This document shows positions 10,758 through 21,388 of a DNA stretch of 64,000 bases, in pieces. The translations under genes were made by a program, and so were the position numbers. Source of the stretch: Echinometra lucunter (taxonomy: Eukaryota; Echinodermata; Echinoidea; Camarodonta; Echinometridae); contig CM057171.1 in NCBI GenBank assembly GCA_029962745.1, forward strand, positions 19,369,034-19,433,033. Direction: 5' to 3'. Within the stretch, counting starts at the first letter, position 1. Each line of letters begins with the position of its first letter. The notes beneath the pieces are model-generated. The model was not told the origin of the DNA. It did no database searches and saw only the letters and a program-made list of their open reading frames with translations.

Positions 10758-10916
10758 GGGCAGGAGTTGGTCTAGCGGTAAACGTCCGCGGTCAGCCCTA
10801 AATTTGCCTTCGCCTACAAACTGACTCTTATCAGACCCAGTTTGGGTCCGGAGTCATGTCTGTTGGTTGGTTATTGTCGGTCCTTGACGAAAATAATCTT
10901 GATCGATACATGCCTT
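10758..10916 (+). repeat. tRNA-derived SINE, second family, plus-strand copy
   Basis: An A-box-like TTGGTCTAGCGGTAA near 10767 is followed by ACGTCCGCGGTCAG, a degenerate B-box region (CAGTTTGGGTCC) and a body with GGAGTCATGTCTGTTGG and GTCGGTCCTTGACGA. A homologous copy lies in the opposite orientation at 14940-15080 and shares these phrases in the same order. The B box is eroded, so transcription from this copy is doubtful. Confidence 0.55.
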
Positions 10917-11695
10917 AAAAACCTAATTACACATACCGTCTATATGGCCTAAAATTTCCAGTTTTTTTTTCCACCTTACTTACTTAAATAATACATTATT
11001 TTTTCAAGGATGAAAAAGCTTCTATACTTCTTCGTTGATTCTTGGTAGACCGTCTGGTATCTGGCCAAGTATTTGTAATAACGTCATATCCGATGTAGCG
11101 TGAACATCAACTCATCACATATTTTTAAATTGAACTTTGGACTGTCAAGAAAGAACTTAAAAATAAAAATTAAAAAGCTCAAAAACTAAACTAAAAAAAA
11201 AAAAAATGGAAATCATGCCTTGCACTGAAGACAAACAAAAGAAAAACAAAAATTTTGTGCAGGTAAAACTAATTCACGCTGGGCTAATTCGGGCTTCACC
11301 CTTTTGAAAGAAATTTAAAAATATAGTAAAGTGGAAAGGGAGAAGAAATGGAACTAAGGTAGTTATATTGTGGACCTTCTTTCTGATAAACACAAGAATA
11401 CAATTATGGAAGTGGAAATAGCCCAAAGCCGCTTCGGAACGATTTTTTTCAAACTGATGATTATTTCATTTAAACGTGCTCAAGGTTTGCGTGCGCTCTA
11501 ATCCCCCCACCCCGACGACGCTCTGCCTATTTCAGTAGACTTCTTTTGTCTAGTTCCTGTTTCCTTCCCTTCCAGTCCTTTTTTTTTCTCTTTGGTGGAT
11601 TGGTCAGCGGATTCTATGTCGGAAACCTTAAGATGACCTTCCTTACGTCCAAGACACCAGACCTAAGCAAAATTGCGTTAAGTCCACCGCAGACT
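10917..11695. other. AT-rich unassigned stretch
   Basis: No gene or repeat boundary recognised. The open frame 11546-11815 runs into the next repeat and is not credible as a gene. Confidence 0.35.
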
Positions 11696-12055
11696 ACACA
11701 CTTAGAATTAAAGGTTTCATTTTTGCACCATAAATGCAACACTGGCAGTACCTTTTTGGGGTGCAACCTTGCACCCTTCATGAAAAAGGTGCAACGATGC
11801 ACCTTTTTTTTGTGACTTGTTTGCACCCGAAAATGCCCGTCTGCACCTTTAAAAGTAAATTGCACCTTTAAGGGTGCAGAAATGTTTACATTCAAAAGAG
11901 TGCAAATTTGCACCTCCCTTAAAGGGTACAATTCTGCACCCTTAATGTAGTTCACTGCACCCTTACAGGTGCAAAATGTGAGCTCTAGGTGCAAAGTTTT
12001 GCCCATAAAGGATCTCCCAGTGTTGCATTTGAAGGGTGCGAAATTGAAACTTTTT
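11696..12055 (+). repeat. GTGCA palindrome element, plus-strand copy
   Basis: The sequence is a chain of short palindromic or near-palindromic units of the form GGTGCAAATTTGCACC, spaced by T/A-rich linkers (for example GGTGCAACGATGCACC near 11789, GAGTGCAAATTTGCACCTC near 11900). It aligns with the reverse complement of 16126-16415 over most of its length. Open frames here (11546-11815 plus, 11614-12006 minus) are by-products of the repeat. Confidence 0.7.
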
Positions 12056-13069
12056 ATTCTTTGCGTTTGTTTTGTTGCATCCAGTGTTTCTGTTTTTGTT
12101 TTGTTTTCATTTCACAATGATGTGAAAATGCGAATTACATGAATGAGTGAAATGCGATATTAAAAAGAAGAAGAAGAAGAAGAAGCCCCCCCCCCCCTTG
12201 ATTAGGGGTGTTGATAAGAAAGGGTTGTGTCCTGGTGTTTTGTTTGCTTGTTGTTGTTTTTTTCAAATAAAAATGAGAATTATGATTATTTGTTGCAGCC
12301 ACAATTTCATTCATTTCATTCATACAAATCTTTGGGCTTGATCATGTTGATCAACTTCTCTATCACCTCTCTTGCCGGGGGTATACCGGACACACATGGG
12401 CAATATCTAACGAGGCCTGACCTTAACTTTTTAACCAGTCAGTTGTCTATCTGTTTACAAACGGAAAAGCTCGAGGTTGCAGACGAAATTAGATGGATTT
12501 TAAGTGTTGGTGTCCGCCGATCATGTTGACTGGATTTTAGTGTTCCTAAACTTACGATAGAGCGAATTTATCATGAAAGAAATAATCTAGGATTCAGATT
12601 AGCGCTATACACTGTGTTTCTTTAAATGGGGAACCCGACTTCTTCCATCAATACTCTATGAATATTAGAATATCAAAAGTAGTTTACCCACAAAAATGTG
12701 ATTACCTTTAATTACAATAAAACATTATAAACAAAGGATAAAGCAAAAACAACGATATGTGATCCTTCATGATGTTCATCAGTCGACATTTTTCACTCAG
12801 TTTTATAGATCAGCGGTATTTAGCCCCAATGTCATTCCTTCCACACGACTCCCCATCCGTGTTTGTCCGAAATAAGAGAGTTTGCTATGAATTGCAATCA
12901 TTCTGATCATTGTGTTGATCCATATACTCTCCTGGGCATATTTACCTTCGACGTAACTTGATCAAAATTGTGATCTTGTTACTCGATAGTTGTATTCCAC
13001 TGACCATGCTGACCCAGCTCAAACATCTCATTATTTTGTAGTATTAAGAAAAAAGAAAACTGACTTACT
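12056..13069. other. Unassigned stretch with AAG repeat and C run
   Basis: An AAG/GAA microsatellite (about 12162-12184) runs into a C tract (12186-12197). The plus frame 12227-12529 has ordinary composition but no recognised motif, and its length is expected by chance in a window of this size. Confidence 0.35.
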
Positions 13070-13690
13070 TACTTGACTTATTTGCAAAGGACGGGTGTCC
13101 CTTGCTCCTTTATGAGTGATCCTCTGCCATGTTGGTCTGTCAAGGGCTTGGTGTTCGGCATCTATTAGGCACAGATCAGTATCCCTCCTAACTCGGTCCT
13201 TCCATCTCGAAGGGGGGGGGGGGGGGGGCGCCCAGGTGGCCTTCTTGTATTAAAGTCATTGTGGTGTACAGTCGGGTAGTCTTGATGGTGGCAAACGTAT
13301 AATGGCCAAACCATTTCAGACGGCGTCTTGAGATCGCTTGACAAATTGTTTCTGGGATTTTGAGACGTCGTCTAATATCTTCACTTCTAATTTTGTCGAG
13401 TAGGTGTACTCCTGCAATTGTTCTGAGGCATCTCATTTCAAATGAGTCAAGTTTGTTTCTCTCTGCTTTCCTAAGAGTCCAGTATTCTGATCCGTATGTT
13501 GTAATTGGATCCAGGTAAGTCCTGATTTGACAGCTATTGTGCCCCTTAATCTGCCAAAGACCAGGCTGCTAGGGATATGCGTCTCCTCACATCATCAATA
13601 GTCGAAGGGACTGTACTACCAAGGGGAAAAAAAGTCAAATTTGTCGATCGTGGTTCCATTAGATAGATGTCACTGTCCTCATTTGACATG
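13070..13690 (-). pseudogene. LINE ORF2 C-terminal remnant (RTE/I-like)
   Basis: Read on the minus strand, a frame (13188-13436) contains residues such as RCLRTIAGVHLLDKIRSEDI and RRRLKWFGH. This is the post-reverse-transcriptase region of RTE/I-type LINEs, in which a conserved RRRLRWFGH block is typical. Upstream in a shifted frame is STIDDVRRRISLAAWSLAD, matching the DI+RRI-LA block that normally precedes it. Stops and frame changes separate the parts, and a G run at about 13212-13228 interrupts the downstream part. It is a dead fragment. Confidence 0.7.
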
Positions 13691-13821
13691 ATTTTGCACT
13701 TAGCATCATTCTTTTTTTTTTTTACCTGTTTTTAATCACGTATAATATGAGTGCAATATGTAATCGATAAAACATTGCTGAGAAAAGTTCGCTTTCCTTT
13801 TTAGGCTCTTTAAGAATAATT

Positions 13822-14070
13822 TTGTGTATTATGTGTATTTTGTGTGCCGCAGCACTAATGTCCTTTGGCAAGACATTTATCTACATTTGCCACACTCGAC
13901 CCAGGTGTAGTAAATGGGTACCTGGTAGGATGAATTTCCTTGAAATGCTAGAGCGCCTTAATGGCTGCCTTGCTAAAGCCGGGGTAATAACAGTGGAGCG
14001 CCAGGAGCGTCAATTCTGATGGACATGAGCGCTATACAAGAACCCACTATTATTATTATTATTATTATTT
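13822..14070 (+). repeat. SINE-like retroposon with ATT tail
   Basis: The segment has CCTTTGGCAAGACATTTAT, CCCAGGTGTAGTAAATGGG, TACCTGGTAGGATG and a terminal GCGCTATACAAGAACCCAC followed by (ATT)n at 14040-14070. Phrases of this kind mark the 3' body of a common invertebrate SINE group. The head with pol III boxes is not clear. The 65-codon frame 13822-14019 is a by-product. Confidence 0.6.
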
Positions 14071-14939
14071 AGAATCATAAAAACTATACCAAATGACCAA
14101 AGTCCGCTGAAAATCATGCAGAAAATCACACTCAATGATTTATTTCATGTATTACTTGCATATCTGAGATACCAAGTTGTTCCACTGTCCCCTCGTATTT
14201 CTATCATAATTGACAGAATCAAGAATCAAGAATGACATGTTATTTCAAAATTCTGTTTTTAGATATTTGTTAAAAGCAAGATTGCAGTGTGCTCATTTTG
14301 TCCAAATTTTCTCTGTTTCCATTAATCGTTAGCAATTTCGGGGGAAATGTTTTCTTTTGTCACAGTAAGAAAGATTTACTTTGAACAGAAAAACTCTGAT
14401 CGTATTGTTCATTATTTCTCAATACCACGGAATTATTTCTGGCAGCGATTTTCTTCACACCTTTATATCGAAGATCAGCATTTTGTCTGCAACTAGCTAG
14501 ATTAAGTTCCCTCGAAAATGAAAGAAACGCAATTTAATCCAAACTTTATGGATTACAGTTCAACAATCAAGGACTGCCGACATTTTTTAACCCGGTGTTA
14601 CCGAATTCTGTAATGCCCATAGACTTAATACATGGGGCACCCACTTCCCGTTTCCAACGACTTCAAGGAGGCCATTTTCCCCTTTTGGACGATAAATCTT
14701 TCTGCGCGATTACATTGTGAACGAAACTATTTCAAGGCATTCTGACAACTTATTACATGAAAAGATGCGAACCTTGAGGCTCTGGAATCATTAAAATGAT
14801 AAGAAATTGATTCAACATTTTTTTTAAAACCGAAAAGCACATTCATGTGAGTTAGTAGGCATTTTGCAAAAAAATGTCACCACATGTACATTATGTGTGT
14901 CATTGGGTTTTTGCAAACGTGATTACATATATGTTCATT
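14071..14939. other. Unassigned AT-rich stretch
   Basis: No gene, no long open frame and no repeat boundary recognised. It may be unique intergenic or intronic DNA. Confidence 0.4.
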
Positions 14940-15080
14940 TACGTCTGGGACCGACCTTTAAAGTCACCATCCGAAAGACGTGACTCTGACCCGAACCTGG
15001 GTCCGATCAGAGACAGTTATAGGCGATGACAAAGTCATGAAAAGAGGTGACTGCCAGCGGACGTTACCCCTACATTTGCA
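14940..15080 (-). repeat. tRNA-derived SINE, second family, minus-strand copy
   Basis: The reverse complement contains GTAACGTCCGCTGGCAG, GACCCAGGTTCGGGTCAGAG, GTCACGTCTTTCGG and GGTCGGTCCCAGACG, in the same order as the copy at 10758-10916. The B-box-like GGTTCGGGTC is better preserved here. It lies inside a 99-codon plus-strand open frame (14980-15279) that has no other support. Confidence 0.55.
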
Positions 15081-15459
15081 AAATGCAGGGGACATGTTGC
15101 TCAGTGGCCGTGCTAGCCTGTTCGGGCGTCGCTACACAACACATACAACGCGAACAACAATTATGACATTTCGTCAAAAAACCTGTACATTTTCTTTCTG
15201 GAAGGGTCAGAGAAAAGAAAATAATTACAGATCTGATTTATGTGGGGATGTGGGGCGTTCAGAAAAGGAAAGGGCATAACTGAATACTTTGAGTTATTCC
15301 CAAAACTTGCACCATCTCATCACATTTTACATTGAAAGTCAGGGTGCAAAAGATTTATCAAACATTGTCAAACTAGATTATCCATATTCCTCTTTAATAA
15401 TGTCACTTTTGGCTAGAAGGTCTTGTCGCGTTTTTCAAAACAAAATTCCACTTAGCATC
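15081..15459. other. Unassigned stretch
   Basis: Nothing recognisable beyond a short open frame at 15289-15483, which overlaps the end of the next element. Confidence 0.35.
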
Positions 15460-15682
15460 TACACTCTTAAAACGGATTGGTGAAAATGAGCAATGCTTTG
15501 GTCAATACGTGTCTGACCAAAATACTGGTGAAGACTGACCAGTATGGTGGTCAATATTACCAAACTATTGGTTAAAATGTACTCAAATTTTGGTTGATTG
15601 CGACCAAGATTTTTGGTCAGACATATACTTATAATTCACCAACACATTTTGACCAACGTGGATCAATCCTTTTTATAGTGTA
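15460..15682. mobile_element. Inverted-repeat element, TACACTCTTAAAA ends
   Basis: The ends are TACACTCTTAAAACGGATTG and, on the complement of the right side, TACACTATAAAAAGGATTGA. Terminal TA on both sides would fit a TA target, as used by Tc1/mariner-type transposases, but this is inference. The interior contains TTGGTCAATA and TTTTGACCAA phrases. A partial copy is at 49667-49793. Confidence 0.65.
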
Positions 15683-16125
15683 TGAAATTGTAAGCGTATA
15701 ATTAGTTGTGGCCACACACCTTAAGTTATTCCAATTACCAGACTGTATATGAGATGTTCAGTCATTTAGAATGCATAAGAGCTTTATGGCAGCGAATCGA
15801 TATGCATGTCCCCATGACACAACGAGAAAGTTAGACTAGGCCCAAGCTTTTTCATGTGAGTCAAATTAGAGCATGCTCCTCGCAGATTACTTGAACTGGG
15901 CATAGTCGAGGTCATGCGCTCGTCAAGGGTTCTGATTCACGGTCGGTTATTCTTTAATTTGTCAAGTTCCTCCTTGATATTTTCAACATATTTCCAAAAA
16001 GAACGACTAGGCCTACATGTCCTTTCTACACACACAACAAGCCCCGCGTCCTTTTGCACTTTCACATCCTCACCTGCAATCGGGCTGCAGGCCCCCCTTT
16101 TTTTTTTTTGCGATTCGTAGGTCAC
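15683..16125. other. Unassigned stretch
   Basis: Two overlapping open frames on opposite strands (15914-16120 plus, 15937-16125 minus) have no recognised motif. No gene supported. Confidence 0.35.
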
Positions 16126-16415
16126 CCTGACGCCTGGAGATTCCTCTTTGGGAGGGTGCCGTGAGCTACATTTTGCACCATTAAGGGTGCAGACTTATAC
16201 CCTTTAGGGAAGGTGCAAATTTGCACCCTTTTGGATGCAAAAATTTCTGCAACCTCCAAGGTGCATAATTGCACCTTCAAGAGTGCAGATGGGCATTTCT
16301 GGGTGCAAACAAGTACAAGAGGGTGCATCTTTGCACCATTTTCATGTAGGGAGCAAGATGATGCTACTGTTGCAATTGGCATGATTGGGGTGCGAAATTG
16401 CACCTTTCCCCCTAA
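16126..16415 (-). repeat. GTGCA palindrome element, minus-strand copy
   Basis: This is the reverse complement of the repeat at 11696-12055, with the same order of units (GTGCATCTTTGCACC, GGGTGCAAAC, GGTGCATAATTGCACC, GGTGCAAATTTGCACC). Non-coding chain of imperfect palindromes. Confidence 0.7.
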
Positions 16416-17039
16416 AGTGTATCGCCAGAATTTTTTAAAATGTTAGGAAGAAGTTGTTGGATGTTTGCAACATGCAAACCGGCTGCATCGGTTAACATGC
16501 GTGCCCGTACATTCCTTGGCAAAAACGTGTTGGCCTGTACGTCGGAAGAAGGGAATTTTTTTTTTTCGGAATCGGTCACAGACCAAAGGCAGAATTCTCA
16601 TTTCTCAGGTAGGACTGAACGTTACCAACATGACCAAGGCATTGCTAATAAATTGGAATGGTCGTATGCTTTTCCTTTCAAATCTCTCCCTCTCTCATGC
16701 AAATGCGCTTTAAAAAACGTGACCCTGACAAGAGTCACGAATTTTTGTTGTGATTTTTTTGTAATATGATTGGACATCAAGCAAACCTTAGTTCAATGAG
16801 AAAACAGTAATAGCAAAAGTTTTCGAAAACCTGATTACCCAATTGTTAGAAGTAGGAAGTACTGATCTGTTTCTAAGGGTTTGTGAGACCTCACCCACAA
16901 CGATAACTAGATTTTCAATTAACTTTACACGCAACAGCTACTCTCCTTACATCATGCCGGAAAATTATGTATTATTGTAAATCCCGCTCTCGTCATCTTT
17001 ATCGAAGAAGTTTGAGGCCCATGAGGACCAGTTTCGCAT
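16416..17039. other. Unassigned stretch
   Basis: A 109-codon plus frame (16440-16769) has mixed composition but no motif I recognise and no splice context. Chance is an adequate explanation. Confidence 0.3.
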
Positions 17040-17253
17040 TGAGAAGTAGAAGGAAGAGAGGTAGAGGGAGGGAGAAAACGAGAAGGGAAGACAAGACAAA
17101 ATGACGCAGATACGAGGAGCGAGAGAGAGATGGATAGAGAGAGGGGAGATATAGAAAAAGAAAGAAAAAAAAAGAGCAAAAGAGACCGAGTGTGAGGGAG
17201 GGGCAATTGGGGAGAGAGTGGGTGTGTACGTGTGTGAGGGTGTGTGTGAATGT

Positions 17254-17299
<46 letters not shown>

Positions 17300-17350
17300 G
17301 GCAGAAAGAGACGGAGAGAAAGAGCTCGACGGAGGGGAGGGGGAGGGAGA
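17040..17350. repeat. Purine tract with TG/GA compound microsatellite
   Basis: A long GA-rich tract leads to a perfect TG repeat (about 17250-17277) directly followed by a GA repeat (17278-17300) and further purine-rich sequence. The overlapping Leu/Ser/His frames on the minus strand (16952-17498, up to 178 codons) are translations of this simple sequence and are not genes. Confidence 0.85.
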
Positions 17351-17398
17351 GAAGCAAATGAAATAATAGGTGTGAGGTGCACAAGGAAAGAAAACTAC

Positions 17399-17638
17399 CA
17401 GTGGCGGATCCGGGGAAGGGGCGAATCGGCCGTCCCTCCCCCTTTGACGGACCCTTTTTCTTGGGGGGGGGGGGGGGGGGAGGTTCATGCGCAGACATCG
17501 CTTGACTATTTCTTGTATTAGCGGAGCTTTTGTCTTTCTTTTTGTTCGCCTATCCCTAATGGGCCACCATGCCTGCGCAGACTTCGCCTCCTCCCCCCCC
17601 CCCCCCCCCCCTCCGCTTTTGAAATATCCTGGATCCTG
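17399..17638. mobile_element. Diverged hAT-like element with G and C tracts
   Basis: The left end CAGTGGCGGATCCGGGG is a classic hAT terminal repeat. The right end (GATATCC-like, GGATCCTGAC) is a diverged complement. ACTACC occurs at both junctions and may be the remnant of the target duplication. A run of about 19 G near 17463-17480 and about 20 C near 17593-17612 face each other, so the element could fold strongly. No transposase. Confidence 0.5.
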
Positions 17639-17819
17639 ACTACCCCGGGAATGCAGGCGATTCGAGAGAAAATCATTAAAACAATTATGACTACGTGCGT
17701 ACAGGGGAGGTTAGGCATTCATCCCCCTATCATCCGCACTATTCTGATCGGGATAATAGATTAACGAAGAGATCTGACGAAGAGGAATGTGCTTATATTG
17801 AAATCGCGCACTCGTGTGG
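17639..17819. other. Unassigned short stretch
   Basis: A short plus frame (17695-17922) runs into the next repeat. No gene is supported. Confidence 0.3.
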
Positions 17820-18415
17820 AACGTATGTGGTCAGCTACTTAAGTTACAAGCCAGTTTTTCCCACCATCGTTTTTAAAATGTTCATCCACATACATTTTTT
17901 TACTGTAGTTTTACATGTCTGAAAATTGTGATAAAATAAATCTATATTTTTATCTTTCGCTTGTACATGTTTTTCATTTAATTCCCCTTATAATTTGATT
18001 TCGCCTATATAAAGATTAGCCCTGGGACACGCTTCCCCATTGTGGAAAAAAAAAATGAAAAGCACGTGCAATAAACTTTCGTATTAATAAAATGTGAATC
18101 CTTTTCCAGTGAAACAATATAAAAGGCATAGCTGTTTAACCAGAAGCTAAAAAAAAAAATTTCCTTGGCCGCTTCCCTCTCTCTCTCATAGATCTAGTTA
18201 GTTTTTTCGACATAAAAATTATGTAGAAACGTTGTCTACTATGAACGGTGGAAGTAAATAGGGCAGATTATCTCGCGTTCCTCTTCATTTCTGTAATTCA
18301 ATATCTGTGACATGTTTACTTCAATATTTAAAAAAAAAATCTCTGACATACCTCTAACATTTTTACCTCTGACATTTTTACCTCTGATATTTTTACCTGG
18401 CACCATTCAGGTTCC
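17820..18415 (+). repeat. Dispersed repeat ending in TCTGACATTTTTACC minisatellite, copy 1
   Basis: The body shares with 38300-39370 the phrases CATCGTTTTTA, AATGTTCATCCAC, TCTTTCGCTTGTACAT, AAAGATTAGCCC, ATGAAAAGCACGTGCA, GCTGTTTAACC, TCTACTATGAACGGTGGAAG. It ends in about four 15-bp minisatellite units (18335-18400) and GGCACC. The same minisatellite is expanded in the opposite orientation at 37546-37782. Some rolling-circle (Helitron-like) elements carry internal minisatellites, but no hairpin-CTRR end was recognised here, so the class is open. Confidence 0.65.
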
Positions 18416-18644
18416 CAAAAATAGTGCGCCTTTTTTAGGAGCGAAAAAAAATATCATCGAAAAGCGGACAGTCGTCATAGTAACTGCTCACGATCCACGT
18501 CCACGCGTGTTTACTGTGCGGCTCGCGGGCTGCGGGGAAAGTGCTGAACTTTTGACCGCGGCATGATTCTTTCACAAAGTCGAAGCATTATTCTGCTCCC
18601 TTTTGCATTTTATGACCAAATAATCCTCCTATATTCCGCATTAC
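18416..18644. other. Unassigned short stretch
   Basis: No gene. It has a small CpG-rich patch (18489-18562) inside a short plus frame with no recognised motif. Confidence 0.3.
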
Positions 18645-18857
18645 CAGTGGCAGCACAAAGGGGGGGGGGGCATGGGGGAATTCCCCCCCCCCACTCAGAA
18701 GTTTTGCCCCCCCCCCGTTGCCCCCCAGAAATTTTGAAGACTGAAAAGAAAAATTATACACGCAAAAAAAAAAATTGACTGCCCCTGCCCCCCCAACATT
18801 TTCTTTTGGCCTCCATTTGCCCCCCTCCCCCACTTTAACAATCCTGGTACCGCCCGT
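18645..18857. mobile_element. Deletion derivative of the hAT element seen at 46900-47464
   Basis: It starts CAGTGGCAGCACAAAGGGG and shares the internal AGAAATTTTGAAGACTGAAA, the poly-C blocks and TTTGGCCTCCATTTGCC with the longer copy at 46900-47464. It lacks that copy's 82-bp repeats. The right end (ACCGCCCGTC) is eroded and no target duplication was found. Confidence 0.65.
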
Positions 18858-18899
18858 CATGTTGAGCAGACTGCCCAGTGACAGAAGAAACATCAATTG

Positions 18900-19442
18900 T
18901 CTTTAAACATTTAAAACCAGAACCAAACAGATCTTCAAGTAGAGCTACCGCATAGGGAAGATGTTATTTTTGTTTGTATGCTTTTGTTTCTATATTTGTA
19001 TATAATTACTTAATTGTTTTCATTTAAGATTTATTTCGGGTATTTTGACATCATTGAGTGATAGCATACGAAAAGTACGCTCTACAAACTTTCATGCTTC
19101 TTTCTTCTTATCATTATAACCATCATTGTTCAACTGAGTCATCTATGTTTCATAACTGTGATTACTTCATTTATTTCATGAAGTTTGAGACTTGGAGTCT
19201 ATGCTCTTTTATGTTAGATAATCATTTATTCCGTTTTATCAGGAACAATTCAAGTAGGTTAAGTACCGTGAGACTCAGTTGTGTCTGTGCTGGCAGATGT
19301 TTCCATGTTTTATGTTTAAAAGGATATGTTTTGCCAACCAATTATTTAAGTCTTGACGGCTGCCTGTCTCTGCTGTTTTAGGAGTCAGCACCAAGCGACT
19401 GGGGTTGTCTAGTACAGGTAAAACTTTGACTTTGACTTTGAC
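18900..19442 (+). repeat. LINE-type 3' UTR with TTTGAC tail
   Basis: The sequence ends in GACTGGGGTTGTCTAGTACAGG, then AAAACTTTGACTTTGACTTTGAC, a short-unit tail like those at the 3' ends of CR1/L2-type LINEs. No reverse transcriptase coding is left. The 107-codon frame inside (19058-19381) has no recognised motif. Confidence 0.45.
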
Positions 19443-19509
19443 ATTCAGGTTCATTTTGATAGTACTACCCCCGCTATCACAAAACATCATAATAATATCA
19501 TAATTATGT

Positions 19510-19850
19510 TAGCTAAAGGTTATGAAAGCAATTAAATGTATGGTCTTGTGATAATCAAGAAAACATTTTTATATAACATTTTTTTACAATAACATTCTAA
19601 AGATGTTATTAAAATGTTTTTGCTATCTTGGAAACATTATTACAATATTTTAAAAACATGAGAAGTTTTGGAGAAAATGTTTGAAAAATGTTACCATTAA
19701 AACATTTTGGACTAAACATTATAAAAATGTTAAACATGAGGAATATAATGTATTAATGTTATAAAAACGTCATAAAAACATTATTTGGAAAACATTTTTG
19801 AGACCTTTTGGAAATGTTACAAAAACATTATGTGCTAGCTGGACGTTGCC
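19510..19850. repeat. AACATTTTT palindrome-rich repeat
   Basis: There are repeated short inverted phrases such as AACATTATAAAAATGTT, AAAACATTTTGG and ATAACATTTTTTTAC. It resembles the palindrome-chain elements at 9086-9386 and 11696-12055 in style. Clear terminal inverted repeats were not found, so the boundaries are uncertain. Confidence 0.45.
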
Positions 19851-20064
19851 AAGAATCGCATATTTTGTAACTTGAAAGTTTGCCAAACCTCAACATTTTA
19901 TATAACCGGGGGGGGGGGGGGAGGAGGAGTTGGGACTTACACAAGGACGAATGTTCATACGGAGACGAAACAACGATCGAAACAATATTCCAAAACTACA
20001 AGCCTGCGTCCGCATTGAAATAGTTTGCAGGCTCAAAATCCTCGCGTGAATGGAAATGCTTGCA

Positions 20065-21388
20065 TGTTCGTAAAGTTACGAATGACTTTCAAAACAATTT
20101 AAATATGCCAAGCCAAATAGAATCCTCTATCATTATAAATTGCATCAGATATGCAGACGTAGGCTAACATAAACGTTTCTGTTGCAGAGTATATTTTCTG
20201 CCACAATTTAATTGAGATCCGGGGGGGGGGGGGGTCACTCTCCACATGGCCTGCTACGCACCCGCGTCCAGAAAATGCGTCGAAAAGGGTCCCGCTTCAG
20301 GCACTCAGGCGTCGTCGACGTCTTTGGCAAAAAGGGTTGCTTTTCAGCATCATTCGCTGGTAAATTGCCTCTTAGGGTAGCCTCTTCTCACTCTTCATGC
20401 CATTTAGGGTTGCTAATTTGGTTATGCAGATGACGCCATTTACGGGTGCAAATTTAAGTAGATCTACGCTATTAAGGGTTGCAAATTTGGGCAAATTTGA
20501 GCAGACCTACGCCATTAACAGGTTCCAGCATTTATAGAGAGTTACAAAGTTATGAATTACAGAGCGCACCAGATGATGGTAGACGGGTTGATGTCGTCAT
20601 AAGTAGATCTGGTAGATCACGCAAGCAAATTTGCTATACGTGCTAAGCTGTGCTGTGAATTCTCAGTTTTAACTGTATACTCCCTGACACTAATCTTCTT
20701 CATCGTTCAGCCTATTTGAGTGTAGGAAGCCTGACCAAGAAGATACAAGTTTAATTAATGTATGTATTTTTCAACACGGTAACTGCTATGGATTCCATAT
20801 TTTCAAGTTTTGATAAGACTGGTAAAACGAATGGTAAGTGATGCATCAGTCAGTCAAGGAAAGCAACATTTTCCACTTGCATTCATTAATTAAGGCTAAA
20901 AGATGGCTATTCAAAGTGGCTAAGAGAGGTGTCCTTGAGAGTAATCATGTTGGCCTTATTTTCAATAACTTCAAAAAAATGGAATATATACCCTGTTTTA
21001 TTTAACATCAATTTAACATCAGTCATCAGTATGGTATCTAACTAATCGATTTCAATGTTTACGCCACTTAGGGTATCAAATTAAGGGATTTCCCTGTTCA
21101 CGCCGCTTAGGGTGGCTTTTCTCATGGGTTACGTCATTTAGGGTTGCAAATTTAGTTACGCCATTTAGGGTGCATTTCTGAGGTTGTCGGACACGGGAGG
21201 GTAGCAGGTCATGTGGAGAGTGACCCCCCCCCCCCCCCCCCCCCGCCGGGGGATTGAGATGATGGAAAATGTAGTCGCACTTTGTTAAAACATCGCGAAA
21301 AAGTTTGGGCATCGCATTTGGCACTTCATATTCAAGATGTTCGTAAAGTCACTGGTAACTTTACGAACAGCTTTATGAAACACCTCCC
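20065..21388. mobile_element. CGTAAAGTTACG-family element, copy 2, split by an insertion
   Basis: The outer element begins TGTTCGTAAAGTTACGAATG and ends TTTATGAAACACCTCC. Its middle is interrupted at ATTGAGAT by the separate element 20219-21252. Joined across the insertion, it follows the order of the intact copy at 32716-33043 (ATATGCAGACGTAG, TTTAATTGAGAT, GTTAAAACAT, GGCACTTCATATTCAA). Confidence 0.8.
20219..21252. mobile_element. 1.03-kb nested element with 8-bp target duplication
   Basis: Both flanks are ATTGAGAT (20211-20218 and 21253-21260), a perfect 8-bp duplication. The ends are inverted copies: a G run then TCACTCTCCACATGGCCTGC on the left, and GCAGGTCATGTGGAGAGTGA then a C run on the right. 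Just inside both ends lie several copies of a CGCCATTTAGGGTTGCAAATTT-like motif. The interior has no transposase. The 8-bp duplication fits hAT or P-type transposases, but the ends do not match the CAGNGGCG pattern, so the class is open. Confidence 0.85.

Noticed and set aside
16952..17498. Overlapping frames up to 178 codons rich in Leu, Ser, His and Thr
   Set aside because: They translate the GA/TG compound microsatellite and poly-G tract.
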